7,038 nucleotides of DNA from an uncultured Lachnospiraceae bacterium (GCA_902797705.1 CADBTX010000255.1:1-7038), one strand, 5' to 3'. Positions 1 through 5,785 are shown, numbered from the stretch's first letter. The notes: generated by a model from the letters alone, not told the origin. A program made the numbers and translations.

Positions 1-32
1 AGAGGATACTCTCTTCCTGAATCGTTACTCAA
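1..32 (-). CDS. fusA: Elongation factor G, N-terminal fragment (runs off left edge)
   Basis: Only the first ten codons and part of the eleventh are inside the window. They read (M)SNDSGREYP followed by CT-, a leucine codon. The GREYPL string matches the start of clostridial EF-G, where it precedes the P-loop. EF-G is the GTPase that moves tRNA and mRNA through the ribosome. The start is TTG at 32-30. AGGAGG at 46-41 lies 8 nt upstream, and an in-frame TAG at 47-45 rules out an earlier start. The gene begins 28 nt after the rpsG stop, in the classical str-operon order rpsL-rpsG-fusA. The call rests on the short peptide plus this position, so it is strong but not proved by the visible bases. 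Confidence 0.8.
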   Translation of the reverse strand, partial: MSNDSGREYP

Positions 33-60
33 GGAATCTACCTCCTACTTTTGGTGAGCA

Positions 61-543
<483 letters not shown>

Positions 544-550
544 CTAGATA

Positions 551-592
551 TGAGTCATAGGACTCAACGGTACTCAGTGACTAAAGACACTG
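551..592 (-). other. Small hairpins in the rpsL-rpsG intercistronic gap
   Basis: The 114-nt gap between rpsL and rpsG contains two small inverted repeats. TGAGTC-N4-GACTCA (551-566) ends 5 nt from the rpsG Shine-Dalgarno sequence, and CAGTG-N8-CACTG lies at 575-592. Neither is followed by a T-run, so they are not terminators. In E. coli the equivalent gap holds the S7 repressor-binding structure. This is only a positional analogy, because the sequences are too short to claim homology. Confidence 0.4.
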
Positions 593-645
593 TTCGTGCG
601 GGACAACTTAAATCCCAACACTACCGTATTTCCTGTTACCTTTAC

Positions 646-1068
646 TTACGCTTTCGGAGCCTTAGGCCTCTTTGCACCATACTTGCTGCGAGCCTGCATC
701 CTGTTGGCAACGCCTGCTGTATCAAGCGTTCCGCGGATGATGTGGTATCTTGTTCCGGGAAGGTCCTTTACACGGCCGCCACGGATAAGAACAACTGAGT
801 GCTCCTGCAGATTGTGACCTTCACCCGGAATGTAGGATGTTACTTCGATTCCGTTTGAAAGACGTACACGGGCAATCTTTCTCAGCGCAGAGTTAGGTTT
901 CTTAGGAGTTGCAGTCTTAACCGCCGTGCACACGCCTCTCTTCTGGGGAGAGAGTGTGGCAGTTGCCTTCTTCTGTAAAGAATTGAATCCGTTCTGCAGT
1001 GCAGGGGACTTTGACTTCTTAACAGATGACTGTCTGCCCTGTTTTACTAACTGGTTGAATGTTGGCAT
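646..1068 (-). CDS. rpsL: 30S ribosomal protein S12
   Basis: S12 lies at the decoding centre of the 30S subunit and controls tRNA selection accuracy. The 140-residue protein carries PQKRGVCT (41-48), [11 protein letters not shown] (54-64), [24 protein letters not shown] (83-105) and ARSKYG (126-131). Compared with the 124-residue E. coli protein it has about 14 extra residues between residues 26 and 40, an insertion typical of Firmicutes S12. The lysines where substitutions give streptomycin resistance (TPKKPNS and GRVKDLPG) are wild type, so no resistance is predicted from this gene. The ATG start has GAGGTG at 1082-1077, 8 nt upstream. It is the first gene of the str operon, behind its own promoter. 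Confidence 0.99.
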   Translation of the reverse strand: MPTFNQLVKQGRQSSVKKSKSPALQNGFNSLQKKATATLSPQKRGVCTAVKTATPKKPNSALRKIARVRLSNGIEVTSYIPGEGHNLQEHSVVLIRGGRVKDLPGTRYHIIRGTLDTAGVANRMQARSKYGAKRPKAPKA

Positions 1069-1098
1069 TTAAGTTTCACCTCTTTTCTTTTTTGGATT

Positions 1099-1164
1099 TT
1101 TGCCGTCCACATTCAAAAGGATGCGGCAAAGTCTACATTAACAACGTGTCTTTGGCGACACGCT
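1099..1164 (-). other. rpsL leader with two hairpins
   Basis: The roughly 95-nt leader between the str promoter and rpsL contains two inverted repeats. The promoter-proximal one (1143-1164) has an 8-bp arm including CGTGTC/GACACG and one G-T pair, around a 6-nt loop. The second (1099-1130) pairs TTTGCCG with CGGCAAA, then TCC with GGA across a 2-nt bulge, around a 10-nt loop. Neither is followed by a U-run in the rpsL direction. The RNA after the second is A-rich (AATCCAAAAAAG), so a terminator role is unlikely. They could stabilise the 5' end or bind a ribosomal protein, but the sequence does not say which. Confidence 0.45.
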
Positions 1165-1169
1165 AAAAC

Positions 1170-1198
1170 ATTGTACTTGAATGTGGTTTTGATGTCAA
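1170..1198 (-). promoter_or_regulatory. str operon promoter (sigma-A type)
   Basis: Reading leftwards, a perfect -35 TTGACA (1198-1193) is followed by exactly 17 nt and a -10 TACAAT (1175-1170), five of six to consensus. Transcription should begin near 1163, leaving a leader of about 95 nt before rpsL. This is the strongest promoter match in the window, as expected for ribosomal protein genes. Its -35 box lies within the -35 region of the rightward kinase promoter. Confidence 0.88.
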
Positions 1199-1223
1199 CA
1201 AAAACTTTTATTTGTGTTATAAT
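1195..1223 (+). promoter_or_regulatory. Extended -10 promoter of the kinase gene
   Basis: Reading rightwards, TGTTATAAT at 1215-1223 is a perfect TGn-extended -10 box. At 17 nt upstream the -35 position holds TCAACA (1195-1200), four of six to consensus. Transcription would begin near 1230, about 128 nt before the kinase ATG. The -35 hexamer overlaps the str promoter's -35 (1193-1198) on the opposite strand, so the two promoters probably cannot be occupied by RNA polymerase at the same time. Confidence 0.7.
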
Positions 1224-1250
1224 CATCTCATCCAGAACATTTTGGTTTCA

Positions 1251-1345
1251 GGCGAACCGGGCTTTTACCGTGCAGACGGCAGGGCCGGAACAGCCGGGTA
1301 CGGCGGCGGGGCAGGCACGGCGTCGTAAGGCACAGGGCCTGCGTC
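1251..1345 (+). other. GC-rich structured leader of the kinase mRNA
   Basis: This 95-nt stretch has 69 G or C (about 73%), clearly higher than the A/T-rich promoter beside it and the flanking genes. It contains CCGT-N4-ACGG (1268-1279), GCCG-N4-CGGC (1293-1304) and a larger GCAGGC/GCCTGC pair (1311-1316 with 1337-1342). It lies wholly between the predicted start site and the kinase ATG. I recognise no known riboswitch class. No U-run follows the last stem, so translational control would be more plausible than attenuation. Confidence 0.45.
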
Positions 1346-1357
1346 AAGGTATTTCTT

Positions 1358-2281
1358 ATGAGCAAGTTTATCGTTGCGGGGATCACACAGCTGGAGACCA
1401 TTGTAAAGGTTAAGGAGCTGCCCATCCAATACGCTCCTTATACCGGAGAACCCAACACCATCTACATCTCTGCCGGCGGCGATGCCTTTAATGAATCCCT
1501 GGCATTAAAGTGGCTGGGTGACGATGTGAAATTTATGTCCGTTGTGGGAGAGCATGAGAACCTCTCCATCTTCAATCCCTCCGACAGGGAGGTGACCCTT
1601 TCCACTGAATACATTCTTCCTATAATAAAAGAAACACCCATCGAGGTGCTCTTATATGACGCCCGCCGCAAAAAGCAGCACTTTGAGGATCTTAAGGATA
1701 TAAGGGATGCAAAGTACGATATGACTCTTGTGGAACCCCTTATGTCAGACTGTGATATGGTTGTGCTCTCAAACGTGAATTTCTGCCGTCCCTTCATCAG
1801 TTCGGCACTTGAACATAATAAGAAGCTGGCGGTAAAGATCCACTGCTTTGCCCGTGAAAAGGAGATCTACAACGAGGATTATCTTAAGAACGCCCATATC
1901 CTCTACTTTAACGATAATTCGACAGACGAGGAGCCCTTCACCTTTATAAAGGATATCCGCGAGAAGTACGATCCCGAGATCATTATCTTCGGACAGGGAC
2001 CCGAGGGCGTGACCATTTTTGACAAGGCGAAGGATTTCATGGTGCACTATGATGCAGTAAAGAGTACTCAGATCGTCAATACCGCCGGTGCCGGAAACGC
2101 GCTCTTCGCCTGCTTCCTGCACTACTATCAGAAGACCGGTGACAGCAAGGCAGCCATACACAAGGCTCTCCTCTTCGCCGCTAACAAGATAGGATACATG
2201 GGGACTTCCAACGGATTCATGACCGAGGAACAGCTGGAGCATTGGGAACAGCTGATCTGGAATCCCCGCGGAACCTTATAA
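1358..2281 (+). CDS. PfkB/ribokinase-family carbohydrate kinase homologue with GAGN in place of GAGD
   Basis: The 307-residue protein has the length and layout of the ribokinase/PfkB superfamily, which phosphorylates sugars or nucleosides with ATP. Visible landmarks are the N-terminal strand (FIVAGIT, 4-10), the first signature in GGDAFNESLALKWLG (40-54), a lid-like segment near 80-110, the nucleotide-side FGQGPEGV (211-218), and the second signature NTAGAGNALF (241-250). In typical members this last motif is DTxGAGD and the final Asp is the catalytic base. Here it is Asn247 (codon AAC, 2096-2098). The protein may therefore be catalytically weak, have another base, or be a regulatory pseudokinase. 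The sugar cannot be predicted. The ATG has only a modest upstream AAGG (8 nt away), and no better in-frame start lies upstream. The gene is alone on the plus strand and converges on murI. Confidence 0.88.
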   Translation: MSKFIVAGITQLETIVKVKELPIQYAPYTGEPNTIYISAGGDAFNESLALKWLGDDVKFMSVVGEHENLSIFNPSDREVTLSTEYILPIIKETPIEVLLYDARRKKQHFEDLKDIRDAKYDMTLVEPLMSDCDMVVLSNVNFCRPFISSALEHNKKLAVKIHCFAREKEIYNEDYLKNAHILYFNDNSTDEEPFTFIKDIREKYDPEIIIFGQGPEGVTIFDKAKDFMVHYDAVKSTQIVNTAGAGNALFACFLHYYQKTGDSKAAIHKALLFAANKIGYMGTSNGFMTEEQLEHWEQLIWNPRGTL

Positions 2282-3064
2282 GAATCTTTCAAGGAGAATT
2301 CTGCCCCGTTCCAGCATTTCTTTGCCGGGGTCGGAATTCTCCATTGTTATCTTTCCCTTATGACCCCCCTCTTTTAACAGCCCCTTTTCTTTAAGCCGGC
2401 GCTTCAGCTCCCTGGCGGTACCGCTGCTGCCGTCTATTATCCTTATGCCGTCATTCTTTAGATAAGCCCTTAAGTGCTCCTTTATAAAGGGATAGTGCGT
2501 GCACCCCAGAACTATCGTCTCTGTATCTGCCGTGAGATAGGGCTTAAGATGCTTCTCGAAATATTGATCCAGTTCCGGACTGTCCAGATCCCCTTCCTCC
2601 ACAAATTCCATAAGGCCGGGACAGGGCACCGACAGGAGATCTGTCTCTCCCTTAAAACGCTTTACCAGATCCTTATACTTTTCCTGGGCAATGGTCATGG
2701 GAGTGGCAAGGACTATTATCCTTCCGCCCCTGCTGCTTTCAACCGCCGGCTTAATGGCGGGCTCGATACCCACTATTGGCAGCTCCGGATAGTCCTCCCG
2801 GAGAGAACGGACAGCAGCGCCTGTAGCGGTATTGCAGGCCACTGCCAGTCCCTTGATCCCCTTATCCATCAGTTTTCGGACCACATCATATGTGAGCCGC
2901 TTTATCTCCTCCTGAGGCTTTGTCCCATAGGGCGCATTGGCGGAATCGCCGTAATAAAGGTAATCCTCCGAGGGCATTTCATGCACAGCCTCTATAAGTA
3001 CGCTGAGTCCCCCGAGCCCCGAATCCATAAAGCCTATGGGAAGGTTTACATCATCATTTCTCAT
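2276..3064 (-). CDS. murI: Glutamate racemase
   Basis: MurI interconverts L- and D-glutamate in the cytoplasm, supplying D-glutamate for peptidoglycan precursors. The 262-residue product has the usual length. It shows the family motifs in order: GFMDSGLGG (11-19) with the Asp-Ser pair, YYGDS (37-41), APYG (44-47), ACNTAT (76-81) with catalytic Cys77, GIEPAIKPA (99-107), and LGCTHYPF (186-193) with the second catalytic cysteine Cys188 and His190. The ATG at 3064 overlaps the end of the upstream DUF4349 gene by 11 nt and lacks a strong Shine-Dalgarno of its own. Translational coupling is therefore likely. The stop sits inside the palindrome TTATAA, which also holds the stop of the convergent kinase gene. 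Confidence 0.97.
   Translation of the reverse strand: MRNDDVNLPIGFMDSGLGGLSVLIEAVHEMPSEDYLYYGDSANAPYGTKPQEEIKRLTYDVVRKLMDKGIKGLAVACNTATGAAVRSLREDYPELPIVGIEPAIKPAVESSRGGRIIVLATPMTIAQEKYKDLVKRFKGETDLLSVPCPGLMEFVEEGDLDSPELDQYFEKHLKPYLTADTETIVLGCTHYPFIKEHLRAYLKNDGIRIIDGSSGTARELKRRLKEKGLLKEGGHKGKITMENSDPGKEMLERGRILLERFL
2293..2342 (+). terminator. Possible terminator hairpin inside the murI 3' end
   Basis: GGAGAATTC (2293-2301) pairs perfectly with GAATTCTCC (2334-2342). Inside it CCCCG (2304-2308) pairs with CGGGG (2326-2330) around a 17-nt loop. It begins 12 nt after the kinase stop codon and lies wholly within the last codons of murI. Downstream on the plus strand the sequence is only moderately T-rich (ATTGTTATCTTTCCCTT), so it is not a textbook intrinsic terminator. 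It may still end or stabilise the kinase transcript. Confidence 0.4.
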
Positions 3065-4196
3065 TGTCAGCTTTGTCTTCTTTTTTTCCTTCCTCTGCCG
3101 GGGTGTTCTCCGGCTTATTTTCCGGCTTATTTTCAGCTTTGTTCTCCGCCTTGTTCACAGGCTTATTTTCAGCTTTGTTCTCCGCCTTGTTCACAGGCTT
3201 TGCGTTCATCTGCGGGGCCGGTCCCTTCTTTGGCGGAGCCGTTTTTTTCCTCTTTCCCGCAGAAGCTATCCTCTTTATCACCAGGATGATGACAAGGACT
3301 ATGACTGCAAAGAGCACAAGCGCGGGTATATGGGTTATGAACCACACAATGAATTCCGTCACTGCGTCCATAACATCTATAAGATTTTCAGTGAAGCCGT
3401 TCTTTATCCTGTCAAGTAAGGTCTCCTCTTCCGTAACGGTAAACTTCGTTGTTTCCGTAATGGAGATATAGACCGTGCTGTAAGTAATGTCGTTATCATA
3501 TGTGCGGAGCTGGGAACGGATACTGTCCAGACGGTATCTCACGTCAGTGAGCTGGGTCTGGATAGCCATGATATCCTCCACCGTTTCAGCCATCTCCATC
3601 ATACGCTCCAGTGACTTCTGCTCAAGTTCAAGAGCCCTCTCATGGGCCTCTGTGTCCGCATAGCTTAAGGTCACGTCCTCGGTACTGGTGCTGCGGCTCG
3701 TGATATTTGAATTTCCCTCCACGTCCTTTAAGAAGGTTTCCAGCTGGTCCGCAGGCACTCTTGCCCTGATATCCGCAGATTTCGAATTGCTTCCGTAGCG
3801 GTCATTATCGGCGTAGATATTTGAGGACTCGATATATCCCCCAAGGAAGGTCACCTTGTCCTCTATCCTTTTCGCAAAGGCCTCCACATCATCCGACTCC
3901 GAAGAGATATTTACCGTGGTTATGAGCTTCCTGGAGTTCTTTTTCTGTCCGGCACCCTCTCCTTCGCCAACCTCCTCGGGAGCTTCATCCCCCTCGGATA
4001 TCGCTGACTCCTCCGCCTCATAGTCGTCACCGTAGGAGAAATCCACGGCCGACTTCTCATAGACCGGAGCCTCCGCATCTTCCATCATCCTGCCGGCAGC
4101 GGCGTAATCATAGGATGCGTTTTCCTTCGAGCTTCCGCAGGTAGTCAGGAAGAGCATCAACATAACAGTCAATAAAGCCGTGATCTTCTTTTTCAT
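3054..4196 (-). CDS. DUF4349-type lipoprotein with C-terminal membrane segment and repeat tail
   Basis: The predicted 380-residue product starts at ATG 4196, preceded by AGGGAGGTG with ideal spacing. An in-frame ATG 25 codons further up has no such signal and would bury the signal peptide. Residues 1-20 form a lipoprotein signal (KKK, hydrophobic run, L-T-T-C with Cys20). Residues 21-85 are acidic and low in complexity. The region about 88-260 resembles DUF4349: LITTVNISSESDD, an RVPADQLETFL segment and a probable coiled coil at 183-232. A transmembrane helix follows at about 282-308, then a basic stretch and a tail of N-K-x-E/P repeats (331-380). Lipid anchoring plus a late helix implies an extracytoplasmic domain with a cytoplasmic tail. 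Function is unknown. It is the first gene of a two-gene unit with murI, so a cell-envelope role is a guess. The family name is from pattern memory. Confidence 0.85.
   Translation of the reverse strand: MKKKITALLTVMLMLFLTTCGSSKENASYDYAAAGRMMEDAEAPVYEKSAVDFSYGDDYEAEESAISEGDEAPEEVGEGEGAGQKKNSRKLITTVNISSESDDVEAFAKRIEDKVTFLGGYIESSNIYADNDRYGSNSKSADIRARVPADQLETFLKDVEGNSNITSRSTSTEDVTLSYADTEAHERALELEQKSLERMMEMAETVEDIMAIQTQLTDVRYRLDSIRSQLRTYDNDITYSTVYISITETTKFTVTEEETLLDRIKNGFTENLIDVMDAVTEFIVWFITHIPALVLFAVIVLVIILVIKRIASAGKRKKTAPPKKGPAPQMNAKPVNKAENKAENKPVNKAENKAENKPENKPENTPAEEGKKEDKADNEK
3124..3200 (-). repeat. 36-bp tandem repeat in the lipoprotein tail
   Basis: A 36-nt unit occurs twice in perfect tandem (3124-3159 and 3160-3195), followed by the first five bases of a third copy. 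Each unit encodes twelve residues made of NKAE, NKAE and NKPV blocks. Adjoining 12-nt blocks (two copies of CCGGCTTATTTT just to the left) show a finer 12-nt, four-residue periodicity. Perfect identity between units suggests recent slippage, so copy number may vary between strains. Confidence 0.9.
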
Positions 4197-4259
4197 AGTT
4201 ACACCTCCCTTGTCACAAGAGTTACCGCGGCAACGACGTTGAGTTAAAGGCGTTATGCC

Positions 4260-4328
4260 GTCAGACCTCACCCCTCATCCGTCAGACCTGCGGTCTGACA
4301 CCTTCCCCCCTTACAAAAGGGGGGAAGG
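4260..4328. repeat. REP/MITE-like double-hairpin element
   Basis: Two perfect stems lie one base apart. GTCAGACC-TGC-GGTCTGAC (4281-4299) has 8 bp with a 3-nt loop. CCTTCCCCCC-N8-GGGGGGAAGG (4301-4328) has 10 bp. A direct repeat GTCAGACCT occurs at 4260-4268 and 4281-4289, so GGTCTGAC (4292-4299) could pair with either copy. The composition, with a CCCCTCATCC link, resembles dispersed palindromic elements common in Lachnospiraceae and Ruminococcaceae intergenic DNA, as I recall them. If the promoter at 4349-4357 is used, the element is transcribed in the leader of the lipoprotein-murI mRNA. Confidence 0.65.
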
Positions 4329-4348
4329 CTTTAAACCCACGTCATCAT

Positions 4349-4357
4349 ATTATAACA
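4349..4357 (-). promoter_or_regulatory. Extended -10 promoter for the DUF4349-murI unit
   Basis: On the minus strand 4357-4349 reads TGTTATAAT, a perfect extended -10 identical to that of the kinase promoter. The -35 region is weak; the best match at 17 nt is TATTGT. The predicted start near 4342 leaves a leader of about 145 nt that includes the REP-like double hairpin. A promoter is needed here because a strong terminator closes the alcohol dehydrogenase gene just upstream. Confidence 0.65.
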
Positions 4358-4408
4358 AACCAGGGTTCCAAACAATATAAGCCAACTTAAATTCTGTTTA
4401 AGAAAGGC

Positions 4409-4444
4409 AAAAGAAAAACGGGCTCTCCTCTTAAGAAGAGCCCG
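4409..4444 (-). terminator. Intrinsic terminator of the alcohol dehydrogenase gene
   Basis: Read leftwards, CGGGCTCT pairs with AGAGCCCG (4444-4437 with 4426-4419) around a 10-nt loop, followed at once by TTTTTCTTTT. The hairpin begins 12 nt after the dehydrogenase stop codon. A GC-rich 8-bp stem with a U-run makes this a strong Rho-independent terminator, separating the dehydrogenase from the lipoprotein-murI unit. Confidence 0.92.
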
Positions 4445-4456
4445 CGGAAATCATTC

Positions 4457-5674
4457 TCAGAAATCCACTTCTGTGTCGTAGTAGCAGCAGAGCAGGAGTT
4501 TTTCCATCTCCTCCTGGCTCGGCTGACGGGGATTGGAGCCCGTGCATGCGTCAAGAATGGCATTTGCCGCGATGTCGTGGAGCCTCTCCTTAAATACCTC
4601 TTCGGGAACGAATCCCTGCTCTGTCGGGAAGCTGTCTGCACCGTAGTTCTTTATGCAGTGAGGAATGTTCAGATCGTCATTCATCTTTCTTAAGTAGTCG
4701 ATAAGGAGCTTAACCTTCTCATCATCGCTGCTTCCGCCAAGATGCATGTAATCAGCTATAACGCCGTAACGCTTCTTCGCTGTGGGATCCTTTGCGTTGA
4801 AGGCGATGACCTTGGGAAGATACATGGCGTTTGCGGCACCGTGGATGATGTGAGCGCCGTGATCGTCAAAGGCTGCGCCTGTCTTGTGGGCCATGGAATG
4901 AACTATTCCCAGAAGCGCATTTGAGAAAGCCATTCCAGCGAGACACTGGGCGTCATGCATGATATCTCTGGCGGTCATGTCCTCATTATAGCTCTTTACG
5001 AGGTTCTCCTGGATAAGCTCTATAGCATGTATAGCCAGGGAATCTGCGTAGAAGCTGTTGGCTGTTGAAACATAAGCCTCAATGGCGTGGGTTATGGCAT
5101 CCATACCTGTGTGGGCAACCAGCTTCTTCGGCATGGTCTCTGCAAGTTCGGGATCAACGATGGCGATATCCGGAGTGATCTCAAAATCGGCGATGGGATA
5201 CTTTATTCCCTTTGTGTAATCGGTGATGATGGAAAAAGCGGTAACCTCGGTAGCTGTGCCGGAGGTTGAAGAGATAGCACAGAAATGTGCCTTTTTCCGG
5301 AGTTCAGGGATACCGAAGACTTTGCACATGTCTTCAAATGTGCAGTCGGGATACTCGTACTTGATCCACATGGCCTTGGCAGCATCTATGGGAGAACCTC
5401 CGCCGATGGCAACGATCCAGTCGGGACCGAATTCCTGCATGGCAGCGGCACCTTTCATAACGGTATCAACGGAAGGATCCGGCTCTATCCCTTCAAAAAT
5501 CTTAACTTCCATTCCGGCTTCCTTAAGATAGCCTTCAGCCCTGTCAAGGAAACCAAACTTCTTCATGGAGCCTCCGCCCACGCAGATCATGGCTTTCTTT
5601 CCCTTAAGGGTCTTAAGGGTCTCAAGTGCGCCCTTTCCGTGATACAGATCTCTTGGTAAAGTAAAACGTGACAT
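4457..5674 (-). CDS. Iron-containing alcohol dehydrogenase (butanol dehydrogenase-like)
   Basis: A 405-residue group III Fe-dependent alcohol dehydrogenase, which reduces short-chain aldehydes to alcohols and reoxidises NAD(P)H in fermentation. Visible motifs are the dinucleotide-binding VGGGSMKKFG (32-41, like the NADPH-type YqhD/butanol dehydrogenase branch), AIGGGSPIDAAK (89-100), STSGTATEVT (136-145), the metal-binding D192 and H196 in MDAITHAIEAY, H259 in GIVHSMAHKTGA, and H278 in IHGAANA. The C-terminal ACTGSNPR (376-383) is also typical of the family. The H259-H278 spacing is five residues longer than in E. coli FucO. The start is ATG 5674, placed 7 nt after GGAGG; two TTG codons directly upstream are too close to it. 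The gene stands alone, with its own promoter, a Rex-like operator and a strong terminator. Exact substrate and NADH versus NADPH preference are not certain. Confidence 0.95.
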   Translation of the reverse strand: MSRFTLPRDLYHGKGALETLKTLKGKKAMICVGGGSMKKFGFLDRAEGYLKEAGMEVKIFEGIEPDPSVDTVMKGAAAMQEFGPDWIVAIGGGSPIDAAKAMWIKYEYPDCTFEDMCKVFGIPELRKKAHFCAISSTSGTATEVTAFSIITDYTKGIKYPIADFEITPDIAIVDPELAETMPKKLVAHTGMDAITHAIEAYVSTANSFYADSLAIHAIELIQENLVKSYNEDMTARDIMHDAQCLAGMAFSNALLGIVHSMAHKTGAAFDDHGAHIIHGAANAMYLPKVIAFNAKDPTAKKRYGVIADYMHLGGSSDDEKVKLLIDYLRKMNDDLNIPHCIKNYGADSFPTEQGFVPEEVFKERLHDIAANAILDACTGSNPRQPSQEEMEKLLLCCYYDTEVDF

Positions 5675-5693
5675 CAACAAACCTCCTTATTAA

Positions 5694-5711
5694 CTGTTAA
5701 TAATTTAACAA
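5694..5711 (-). promoter_or_regulatory. Rex-type operator (redox-sensing repressor site)
   Basis: On the minus strand the 18 nt read TTGTTAA-ATTA-TTAACAG. This matches 13 of the 14 fixed positions of the clostridial Rex site TTGTTAA-N4-TTAACAA. It lies just downstream of the -10 box, covering about +5 to +22 of the predicted transcript and ending 14 nt before the Shine-Dalgarno, which is a blocking position. Rex is released from DNA by NADH, so the dehydrogenase should be induced when NADH accumulates. That fits its role. The rex gene itself is not in the window. Confidence 0.82.
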
Positions 5712-5722
5712 AATACAGTGAC

Positions 5723-5751
5723 ATTATACATATTTCCGCTAGGGATTACAA
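5723..5751 (-). promoter_or_regulatory. Promoter of the alcohol dehydrogenase gene
   Basis: On the minus strand a -35 TTGTAA (5751-5746, four of six to consensus) is followed by 17 nt and a perfect -10 TATAAT (5728-5723). Transcription should begin near 5716, giving a short leader of about 40 nt. The Rex-like palindrome lies immediately downstream of the start site. Confidence 0.82.
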
Positions 5752-5767
5752 TAGAAATTTGCCATTT

Positions 5768-5785
5768 TTGATAATTTTTTGACAA
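5768..5785 (-). promoter_or_regulatory. Possible second, weaker Rex-like site
   Basis: On the plus strand the 18 nt read TTGATAA-TTTT-TTGACAA, matching 12 of the 14 fixed Rex positions. The centre is 74 bp from the first site, about seven helical turns, on the other side of the promoter. It lies in A/T-rich DNA and slightly overlaps the T-run of the upstream gene's terminator, so a chance match is possible. Confidence 0.35.

Noticed and set aside
646..1068. Possible streptomycin-resistance allele of rpsL
   Set aside because: The key lysines in TPKKPNS and GRVKDLPG are wild type.
1171..1413. Open frame on the plus strand across the promoter region and kinase start
   Set aside because: It begins at a TTG inside the str promoter, has no ribosome binding site, overlaps the kinase in another frame and encodes no recognisable sequence.
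2474..3289. 271-codon plus-strand frame opposite murI
   Set aside because: murI is unambiguous by its catalytic motifs. The opposite frame has no ribosome binding site or family resemblance.
3036..3471. Two long plus-strand frames opposite the lipoprotein tail, with repetitive Phe/Leu/Ser-rich sequence
   Set aside because: They are antisense to the tandem repeats. Their hydrophobic periodicity is simply the complement of the Asn-Lys-Glu codons.
4257..4444. CRISPR or insertion-sequence remnant in the gap before the lipoprotein gene
   Set aside because: There are no regularly spaced repeats, no transposase fragment and no target-site duplication that I can define. The palindromes fit a REP/MITE-like element and a terminator.
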